DNA of 28,468 bases from a virus. Below, in pieces: positions 23,095 to 28,468 of this stretch. Every line of letters begins with the position of its first letter. Position 1 is the stretch's first letter. The DNA lies in IMG/VR virus record IMGVR_UViG_3300031578_000260, positions 1-28,468 of that record; one strand, 5' to 3'. Made by a program: the position numbers and the translations under genes. A model generated the notes under the pieces. It saw only the letters and a list, made by a program, of their open reading frames with translations, ran no database searches and was not told where the DNA came from.

Positions 23095-23814
23095 ATGGGA
23101 AAAGAAGGCATGATGCAGAATAATTGGGAGCGTAATCCATCCGATGTCGTTGGTCTTAAATATATACCGACAATAAAACCAGAATATTTAGACGACGAAC
23201 AAAGAATGTTCGTTAGAGTTAAAGATGGATTTGGTCTACCTATGTGTATTCATAATAATTTACCTGGGAATACCCCGCTAGTCCATAGTGGACCTTCCAT
23301 TAGACAGTCGCACGTAGATATGCTAAGTAATGCCATATCCTCTGATACTAAAACTATATTGGAAATTGGAATAAACGTGTATAAAAAACCATTACTATCA
23401 ACGACAAGAGCAATTTTAGAAAACAAAGAAGATGATTGTGTATATCTCGGAATTGATGTTAATGATAAATCAAGTATAAATGACGTAAGCAAAAATATAC
23501 ATACGATGAAGATTGATTCCAGTTTACGTAAAATCATCAGAGAAAAAATGCTGGAACTTGGAATGAAAACTATTGACCTATTAATGATAGATGGAGATCA
23601 TTCTATAACACTAATGGTCAATGATTGGTGTTTTACTGAATTCTTATCGCCGCGAGCTAATGTAATCATACATGATACCAATGTACATATAGGCCCAAGA
23701 TCAGTTTTTGATGCAATAGATGAAACATTATTCGATAAACAACTAATAGGTTCAGAAATAAAATCAGGCAAGTTCTTAGACTATGGCATGGGCATAGCTA
23801 GGAGATTATTTTGA
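23095..23814 (+). CDS. Probable class I methyltransferase-like protein
   Basis: 239 residues. The SAM-fold signals are ILE90IG, LGID121VN, and IDLLMID166GDHS followed by VIIHDTN (193-196). A 70-residue N-terminal extension rich in Pro and charged residues has no match I know. The D-G-D-H string resembles the metal-binding site of the methyltransf_24/TylF-type group. The glycine-rich loop of motif I is weak (IGINVYKKP), so SAM binding is less certain than in the neighbours. The start ATG 23095 has AAGGA at about 23081-23085; another ATG lies five codons later. It is next to TylF-like and glycosyltransferase genes. Confidence 0.65.
   Translation: MGKEGMMQNNWERNPSDVVGLKYIPTIKPEYLDDEQRMFVRVKDGFGLPMCIHNNLPGNTPLVHSGPSIRQSHVDMLSNAISSDTKTILEIGINVYKKPLLSTTRAILENKEDDCVYLGIDVNDKSSINDVSKNIHTMKIDSSLRKIIREKMLELGMKTIDLLMIDGDHSITLMVNDWCFTEFLSPRANVIIHDTNVHIGPRSVFDAIDETLFDKQLIGSEIKSGKFLDYGMGIARRLF
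23800..23804 (+). promoter_or_regulatory. Ribosome binding site supporting a TTG start
   Basis: AGGAG is six bases before TTG 23811, which overlaps the preceding TGA by two bases. With no ATG near the protein's first strand (MKIALCLNG), TTG is the best-supported start of the following gene. Confidence 0.75.
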
Positions 23815-24653
23815 AAATCGCACTATGCTTAAATGGTATGGCACTACATCCGGGCAAAAAAGTTGTCGGCGGCCAGATGTGGGATGGCAAGACAGGAAAG
23901 AGGACGCCTGTTGAATGGGAGAAGGGTTTAGAGCATTATCAGAAGCATATGTTTGCCCACAACGATATAGATGTCTTTATGCACACCCCAAGTGTTGATG
24001 CAGAACAAGATTTGAGAAATGCATATAAACCAAAAGCCGCGATATTCGAACCAGACCCAAAATTCAACATTAATGGAGCAAAGGTTGATAAAAATTACCC
24101 TGATGGTATTACGTCGAAAACACAGATAACCATTGCAAGATGGTATAGTATTCAGAGATGTATGCAACTCAAAAAAAAATATGAAGAACAACACGGTTTC
24201 AAATATGATATGGTTATGATTGGTAGATTCGATGTTGCTTGGATGACCGATGTACATTTTAATCAATTCGATCCAAACCATTTTTACGCTTCGAACTGGT
24301 GTGTTATGAGAATGTCAAATGGGCAAGGAATCCGACATGAAGATTGGTTTCTTCATGGATGGAATAAAAAAGAAAATAAGGAACTTCAACATATTCATAT
24401 AGGATACCCGCACACACCTAATTACCCGGCTTTGGCTGACTATTTTTTCTTTGGAGGCTCTGAAATCATGGATAAGTTTGGGAACTTGTATGATAATGTT
24501 AGCAAATTCCTGAAAGAAGGAGTTCCATCAAATCATGAATTTGCGATAAAACAATTGAAAATTACAGGATTATTGCCCAAATTAAAGTTCGCATTCCACA
24601 TCCATAATGACGTTTTCCTGGCTCGTTTTGTATATTTTGATTGGAGAAAATAA
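23811..24653 (+). CDS. Putative glycosyltransferase-like protein (TTG start)
   Basis: 280 residues. It begins with a Rossmann-like strand (MKIALCLNGMA). The central part reads QHGFKYDMVMIGRFDVAW (about residues 127-143) with an RFD motif like the metal-binding acidic motif seen in several surface-sugar transferases, preceded by a helix of SIQRCMQLKKKYEE. IHIGYP and ADYFFFGGSEIMDKF (about 218-232) match the pattern of DUF-type glycosyltransferases in capsule and phage loci. I do not know a named homologue, so glycosyltransferase is a family-level guess. It starts at TTG with the preceding AGGAG site. The extension of the 3' end into the FkbM frame is not supported. Confidence 0.6.
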   Translation: MKIALCLNGMALHPGKKVVGGQMWDGKTGKRTPVEWEKGLEHYQKHMFAHNDIDVFMHTPSVDAEQDLRNAYKPKAAIFEPDPKFNINGAKVDKNYPDGITSKTQITIARWYSIQRCMQLKKKYEEQHGFKYDMVMIGRFDVAWMTDVHFNQFDPNHFYASNWCVMRMSNGQGIRHEDWFLHGWNKKENKELQHIHIGYPHTPNYPALADYFFFGGSEIMDKFGNLYDNVSKFLKEGVPSNHEFAIKQLKITGLLPKLKFAFHIHNDVFLARFVYFDWRK

Positions 24654-24654
24654 T

Positions 24655-25230
24655 ATGAATAGAATATTTTTAGACGTAGGAAGTCATCAGGGCCAAACAA
24701 TAGAATTGTTGTTACAGCCCAGATTCAAAGTCGACCACATTATTGGGTTCGATCCATCTCCGTTGTGTCTCGACATTCTAAATAGAAAATTCAACAATAA
24801 CACAAGGGTAAAAATTGTTAAAGCTGGATTGTGGTCGGAGACGTGCGAGATGTTGCTTCATAATGAGGGTTCACAAGGGGGAACAGTCCATGAAGATTAT
24901 GAAACCACTTGCAACCCCGAGAAACGAGTGACGAGATGTCAATTCATAAAGGCATCCGATTGGTTTCGTGATAATATATCATCTGATGATGAAATATTTT
25001 TGAAAATTAATGCTGAAGGTAGCGAGTGTGAAATTGTTTTAGACCTTATTAATTCTGGCGAATATGATAAAGTTAAGGCAACGCTAATAGATTTTGATGT
25101 CCGCAAGAGTCCATCTCAGAAACACAAAGAAGATGAATTACGAGAACGGATGGAGGCAGAAAACATAAGTAACATTCATACGTACATGGGTGACGCGCGA
25201 CACATGTTATTGTATTCGGTGTTAAGATAA
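24655..25230 (+). CDS. FkbM-family SAM-dependent methyltransferase
   Basis: 191 residues from ATG 24655, with GGAG 8 bases upstream. SAM motif I is F-L-D7-V-G-S-H-Q-G-Q-T, followed by IIGFDPSP and KAGLWSET. F-L-K-I-N-A-E-G-S-E and LIDFDVRK are the later core strands typical of FkbM methyltransferases. These methylate hydroxyl groups on sugars and polyketides. It is the third methyltransferase-like gene of the island. The open frame continues to 24607 upstream but that part overlaps the glycosyltransferase gene and gives a hydrophobic segment with no ribosome site. The stop codon overlaps the ATG of the decayed endonuclease (TAATG). Confidence 0.85.
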   Translation: MNRIFLDVGSHQGQTIELLLQPRFKVDHIIGFDPSPLCLDILNRKFNNNTRVKIVKAGLWSETCEMLLHNEGSQGGTVHEDYETTCNPEKRVTRCQFIKASDWFRDNISSDDEIFLKINAEGSECEIVLDLINSGEYDKVKATLIDFDVRKSPSQKHKEDELRERMEAENISNIHTYMGDARHMLLYSVLR

Positions 25231-25360
25231 TGGGCAAATTCATAGACCTGTCTGGGAAGAAGTTCGGACGACTAATTGTAAATGTGGCTGGTCATTGACA
25301 AAAGCATTGACCACACCTGCTCGCAAATACAAGAAAAGGAAAAATAATGGGAAAACCTAA
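25230..25360 (+). pseudogene. Remnant of a fourth HNH-like homing endonuclease with a large internal deletion
   Basis: The first 17 codons read MGKFIDLSGKKFGRLIV, closely matching the start of copies 1 and 2. The frame then hits TGA at 25296. In another frame, 25280-25360 encodes KCGWSLTKALTTPARKYKK and then stops at 25358, matching the C-terminal KLGWSTEKALITP region of copy 2. About 500 bases between the two ends are missing. The original stop would have overlapped the next gene's first codons, as in the intact copies. The surviving tail still contains AAAGGA before ATG 25347, which probably serves the downstream gene. Confidence 0.85.
25335..25340 (+). promoter_or_regulatory. Ribosome binding site left in the endonuclease remnant
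   Basis: AAAGGA is six bases before ATG 25347 and lies in the Lys-rich C-terminal tail of the decayed endonuclease. It is the only good ribosome site for the downstream glycosyltransferase. Confidence 0.65.
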
Positions 25361-26096
25361 AATTTGGCTCTATTGGGATAATATTCCACCAGCAGTAGAA
25401 CCCCCTGCTTATATCAAGTTATGTCTAGAAACAATAGAAAGACACTGTCAGGAAGATTTTAACATCCACATGGTGACAACTGATAATGTAAAACAGTTTT
25501 TACCGAATATTTCTGAAACCTTTTTTCAAATTGCTCAAATCAATAATAAGTCCAATTATCTGCGGTATATGTTACTGAGAGAATATGGGGGGATATGGCT
25601 CGATTCTGATCTCATCCTATTTAGAAGTCTGAAACCAACGCTTGATCTATTAAAGGATGGAATTGATCTTATAGCGACCGCTTCCCCAACTCTTAAGTAT
25701 GGCGAACCAGAGTGTGGATTTTTGCTTTCGACGCAGCGCGGTGGAGTTATTTCAAAAGCCGTCAATCTAATTGAGCACGCCTTGAGCCTTCATGAACCGG
25801 GCCACATTTTCCGTTGGGGCGGACTTGGACCTTCTATAGTGCGTCAAGCTGTATCTGGATTGTCTTATCATCACCTGGATAACAAATTGATACAGCCTAT
25901 TGCCTCATGGGAGGCTTTCAGATTCGACGGAAAAGAACAGATCGACCGCGTCTGTATTGAGAACCCTTTTGGCGTCATGCTGTTTCATCAAATGTTCAAG
26001 CAGGGTAATTCCCAATCATTAAGAATGAACCGTGGGCAACTTCTTGAAGCTCCGACTCTTTTGGGGCAAATGTTTAGAAGGGCAATGGGTGAATAA
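25347..26096 (+). CDS. Glycosyltransferase with DxD motif, GT32/capsular type
   Basis: 249 residues. PKIWLYWDNIPPAVEPPAY at the start, a conserved NYLRYMLLREYGGIWLDSD segment (DSD at about residue 86) and a late WGGLGPSIV string match the sugar-transferase DXD family used in capsule and lipopolysaccharide synthesis (GT32, Caps_synth/Gly_transf_sug). The DSD binds the metal and nucleotide of the NDP-sugar donor. It would transfer a hexose, perhaps the activated sugar of this island, to an unknown acceptor. The start lies in the remnant of the endonuclease; the end overlaps the next ATG (TAATG). Confidence 0.85.
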   Translation: MGKPKIWLYWDNIPPAVEPPAYIKLCLETIERHCQEDFNIHMVTTDNVKQFLPNISETFFQIAQINNKSNYLRYMLLREYGGIWLDSDLILFRSLKPTLDLLKDGIDLIATASPTLKYGEPECGFLLSTQRGGVISKAVNLIEHALSLHEPGHIFRWGGLGPSIVRQAVSGLSYHHLDNKLIQPIASWEAFRFDGKEQIDRVCIENPFGVMLFHQMFKQGNSQSLRMNRGQLLEAPTLLGQMFRRAMGE

Positions 26097-26938
26097 TGAT
26101 GTGCGATGAGCATAAAATGCTGTTTATGACTGTAGCCAATAGGTCATATCAAAAATATGTCCCATGGTTTTTGTATTTCTTGAATAGAGCATATCCAGAA
26201 GCACATAAGTTAGTGATGCTGGACGAAACCATAACAGACGATGTTCGGGCCATGCTCGCTTTGTTGTCTGGCAACTTCGAGGTAAGAGAATTGTCTTTTG
26301 CCGAATATACACCAGAATACGGGTCAGCCGATGCCAATACTATAAAGTGCCTAAGATGGTTAGTGTATGAACCAGCATTTGAGCAATACGAATGCATGTC
26401 TATCGGCGATGTAGACATGGCTATTTATCGTGAGTTTCCATCTTATATGGACCAACATCTGGCTCATTGTCGACGATTAGGAATCCCATACAGCAATTTT
26501 ATCCGACCGCCCGTTGCTGGTCCTAGACGAATGGGTGGTATAAATGTAATCCAACCGAAAGAGTGGTTTGCGGCGATGCATCCAATGATCGATAAGTATC
26601 GTTCACGTCTTGCCCACGGTGATATTCGTTTACCGCCACTTGGCTTTAATGAACAACTATTATTGAAAATGATAATAGAATCAGATCTAGGTAAACCACC
26701 GTCAGATTTATCCGAGACTTATTGGCCCGCCCTAGTGACATCTAATCATCACGGGACACATATCCGATTGGCTGAACATGGTGGGATAATAGGACTTCGG
26801 GGAGCAAGGGGTTATCGGACACATAAACCCGAGGTTCTGGCTGCTGTTGAAACACCGCTTTTCAAACGGTTATCGGAAATGTCCCCGGATATCGGCTATA
26901 TATTGAAAACCGTTGCTAAGGCATACGAAAGTTTCTAA
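26096..26938 (+). CDS. Putative glycosyltransferase with GDVDM motif
   Basis: 280 residues. After NRSYQKYVPWFLYFLNRAYP it shows a CLRWLVYEPAF helix and I-G-D-V-D-M-A-I (about 102-109), an Asp-x-Asp metal site like those of GT8-type enzymes. Late motifs GFNEQLLLKMI and TSNHHGTHIRL resemble the closing part of the same fold. I cannot name the donor or acceptor. A second ATG follows one codon after the first; either may be used. It is the last gene of the island before the polymerase C-piece, separated by 40 bases that include the second dispersed repeat. Confidence 0.7.
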   Translation: MMCDEHKMLFMTVANRSYQKYVPWFLYFLNRAYPEAHKLVMLDETITDDVRAMLALLSGNFEVRELSFAEYTPEYGSADANTIKCLRWLVYEPAFEQYECMSIGDVDMAIYREFPSYMDQHLAHCRRLGIPYSNFIRPPVAGPRRMGGINVIQPKEWFAAMHPMIDKYRSRLAHGDIRLPPLGFNEQLLLKMIIESDLGKPPSDLSETYWPALVTSNHHGTHIRLAEHGGIIGLRGARGYRTHKPEVLAAVETPLFKRLSEMSPDIGYILKTVAKAYESF

Positions 26939-26942
26939 ATAT

Positions 26943-26973
26943 ATGGAACAAAAAATTGATTTCGAGGTATAAT
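26943..26973 (+). repeat. 31-base dispersed repeat, copy 2 (upstream of polymerase C-piece)
   Basis: It can encode MEQKIDFEV-stop, almost the same nine residues as the end of the membrane protein at 5265-5294, and includes CGAGG and TATAAT. It matches copy 1 at 26 of 31 positions, and the next ATG (26979) is again five bases after the TATAAT. The bases just upstream (26925-26942) do not resemble the upstream region of copy 1, so the shared segment is short. Confidence 0.6.
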
Positions 26974-26978
26974 GGGGT

Positions 26979-28468
26979 ATGATAGAGTTCAGCAATTGCG
27001 ATTGTAAAGTCACTCCTGGTGAATTCAGTATTAACGATATTTCACTGGATTGCCCTGCTACCTGGAAATTAATCTCAGGCGGTCATACTGTCGGTATTTT
27101 TCAGTTAGAGAAAAATCTGGGTCAAGATTGGGCCAAAAAAGTACGACCTAGCAATATTGAAGAATTGGCTGCTTTGGTAAGTATTTTGAGACCGGGAAGT
27201 CTTGATTCTGGAATGTCTCAGGATTATGTGGATATCAAATTCGGACGCAAAAAACATTCGTATCTACATCCGTTATTAAAGCCCATATTGGAACCGACTT
27301 ATGGTTGTCTAATTTTTCAAGAACAAGCCTTGCGGATTGCTACCGATCTTGCTGGATTCGATCCTATTGAAGCAGATATGCTAAGGTCTGCAATCGGTAA
27401 AAAATTAGCAGAGAAAATGGCATCTCTTAAAGATAAATTTATAGCAGGATGTCAAACCCATAGCCAAATTGGCAGGGGAATCGCAGAAGAAATATTCGGT
27501 TGGATTGAGAAGTGTCAAAGATATTCATTCAACTTAGCCCATGCAATGGGTTATGCTCTAGGAATAAGCTATCCAACAGCATGGTTAAAATGTCATTTCC
27601 CACAAGAATTTTTTACTAGCTATTTGACTTATTCCCAATATAAAGGTGATCCAAAAGAAGAAATTTATAAATTAGTACAGGACGCCCGATTATTTGGAGT
27701 GGATATTTTACCTCCCGATATTCGAAGGGGCAACATTCATTTTCAAATGACCGAAGAACCCCAGAAAGGCGTAGCATTCGGTCTGGCGCACATAAGGGGC
27801 GTAGGAGCCTCGGCTATCCAAAAGATCGTCACAGCGACCACCACAGGGGCCACAGTAGGGTCTCTAGAGACTTGGGCTCACTTCTTGGCGGCGGTTCCAG
27901 GTTTCCATAGGAATGTGGGAATAGCTTTGATAAAATCTGGTGCATGTGATTGTTACGACATGAGTCGTAATGAAATGGTACGAGAACTGGAAATTATACT
28001 TGGAACTACTGCCAGAGATTTGAACGGGAATAAGGTCGAGATTAAAGGGTTAACAAATAAAGAGAGAATTCATTTTTTCGATCAACTTCATCAGGGGGCG
28101 ATGACTACTCAAGAAATTCTGTTACAAATGGCTCAACCCCCAGGTAATAAGACCAAGACGATTGGTCAGATGATCAAAAAAGAACTAGTACAAACTGCGG
28201 TAGAATATCTAGATCAGGCCGAATCTGCATTTGATAGCATTTCGGATGGGGACAGTAAATTCGTATATACATCACCCAAGGAAAAAGAAGATTGGCTTGA
28301 TACCATAAAAAATCGAACCAAAAAAGATATTGAGGCCCTACTGATACAAAATGGCTACAAGGATATTGCGGTTAAGTCTCCGTGTGCAAGTGACGCTAGA
28401 CGAAAAGTAGTAGAGGCGAAGGCGAATTTGTTAGAAGGCACTATCAATGATACTAATACGGTGAATGC
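26979..28468 (+). CDS. DNA polymerase III alpha, C-terminal piece (fingers onward), 3' partial
   Basis: 496 codons to the window edge with no stop. After about 30 residues it matches the DnaE fingers: GHTVGIFQLE (35-44), NIEELAALVSILRPGSLDSG, EPTYGCLIFQEQ (105-116), EADMLRSAIGKK (131-142), YSFNLAHAMGYALGISYPTAWLK, ILPPDI and GLAHIRGVGASAI (helix-hairpin-helix). This continues where the middle piece stops, so the three parts together would form one alpha subunit. ATG 26979 has GAGG about 11 bases upstream. The first 15 residues (MIEFSNCDCKVTPGE) have no DnaE counterpart I know. The end of the gene and any beta-clamp motif lie outside the window. Confidence 0.92.
   Translation, partial: MIEFSNCDCKVTPGEFSINDISLDCPATWKLISGGHTVGIFQLEKNLGQDWAKKVRPSNIEELAALVSILRPGSLDSGMSQDYVDIKFGRKKHSYLHPLLKPILEPTYGCLIFQEQALRIATDLAGFDPIEADMLRSAIGKKLAEKMASLKDKFIAGCQTHSQIGRGIAEEIFGWIEKCQRYSFNLAHAMGYALGISYPTAWLKCHFPQEFFTSYLTYSQYKGDPKEEIYKLVQDARLFGVDILPPDIRRGNIHFQMTEEPQKGVAFGLAHIRGVGASAIQKIVTATTTGATVGSLETWAHFLAAVPGFHRNVGIALIKSGACDCYDMSRNEMVRELEIILGTTARDLNGNKVEIKGLTNKERIHFFDQLHQGAMTTQEILLQMAQPPGNKTKTIGQMIKKELVQTAVEYLDQAESAFDSISDGDSKFVYTSPKEKEDWLDTIKNRTKKDIEALLIQNGYKDIAVKSPCASDARRKVVEAKANLLEGTINDTNTVN

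Larger units (their letters stand above)
19209..26938 (+). other. Carbohydrate/methyltransferase island between two polymerase pieces
   Basis: Ten intact genes and one pseudogene, all co-directional and mostly overlapping: HAD phosphatase, GatZ-like aldolase, cupin, nucleotidyltransferase-kinase, two class I methyltransferase-like proteins, a glycosyltransferase-like protein, an FkbM methyltransferase, an endonuclease remnant and two further glycosyltransferase-like genes. The left flank is the palm piece and the right flank the fingers piece of one DnaE. No integrase, transposase or clear direct repeat marks the ends. Confidence 0.8.

Noticed and set aside
23928-24281. 117-residue minus-strand open frame in the glycosyltransferase-like gene
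   Set aside because: It is a shadow of a better supported + strand gene and has no recognisable protein features.
26968-26973. TATAAT as a sigma-70 promoter for the polymerase C-piece
   Set aside because: No convincing -35 element at 16-18 bases; the hexamer there (GGAACA) matches only half of the consensus, and the similar site at 5290 lies inside a gene junction.
19173-27000. Split intein joining the polymerase middle and C pieces
   Set aside because: The middle piece has a Cys 16 residues from its end and the C piece has an early S-N-C string, but there is no intein block A and no sequence long enough for an intein C-half before the DnaE sequence.
1-28468. tRNA genes, CRISPR arrays, transposons and strong terminators
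   Set aside because: None were seen by eye; gaps between genes are under 45 bases apart from the 116-base stretch holding the endonuclease remnant, which leaves little room for them.

Overview
The window looks like part of a double-stranded DNA bacteriophage genome, probably a mid-size to large lytic phage. Every supported gene is on the + strand and neighbours mostly overlap or abut (TAATG and ATGA junctions). Stop codons follow the standard bacterial code and AGGAG-type ribosome binding sites are common. Replication and nucleotide-metabolism genes are mixed with many small unrecognised genes. I saw no tRNA, rRNA, CRISPR array or insertion-sequence transposase, and no gene-free stretch over 300 bases. 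The host cannot be named from this sequence.

Layout. 0-4.7 kb: the end of a class II (B12-type) ribonucleotide reductase, an HTH-metallophosphoesterase, a Cas4-like PD-(D/E)XK nuclease, a homing-endonuclease-like gene (copy 1) and RNase HI. 4.7-7.5 kb: a membrane protein, an FmdB-type zinc ribbon and five small unknown proteins. 7.5-10.4 kb: a RecA-like recombinase, a dCMP deaminase, a small DUF559/Vsr-like nuclease, a helical protein that might be UvsY-like, and a Lys-rich zinc-ribbon protein. 10.4-15.6 kb: a DnaB helicase with a 421-residue LAGLIDADG intein inside its Walker A loop, a DnaG-type primase, a MazG/DUF5664-type nucleotide pyrophosphohydrolase and a second Cas4-like nuclease. 15.6-19.2 kb: endonuclease copy 2, the N-terminal piece of a DnaE-type DNA polymerase III alpha subunit, endonuclease copy 3, and the catalytic middle piece of the polymerase. 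19.2-26.9 kb: ten intact sugar, methyltransferase and glycosyltransferase genes plus one decayed endonuclease remnant. 26.98 kb to the end: the C-terminal (fingers and beyond) piece of the polymerase, running off the window.

The most unusual feature is the polymerase. One DnaE-type enzyme is encoded in three separate reading frames. The first break is occupied by a free-standing endonuclease gene. The second is occupied by a 7.7 kb carbohydrate-modification island. The start region of the third piece closely resembles a translation-initiation segment found 21 kb upstream at the membrane-protein/FmdB junction, so the split gene may have gained its start signal by copying from elsewhere in the genome.

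How the genes work together. RNR, the deaminase and the pyrophosphohydrolase shape the dNTP pool. Primase, helicase, polymerase, RecA, RNase H and the PD-(D/E)XK nucleases make up a nearly self-contained replication and recombination set. The island (HAD phosphatase, GatZ-like aldolase, PMI-type cupin, nucleotidyltransferase-kinase fusion, three methyltransferase-like proteins, three glycosyltransferase-like proteins) can be read as a route that makes an activated, possibly methylated sugar and attaches it to an unknown acceptor. That pathway is inference.
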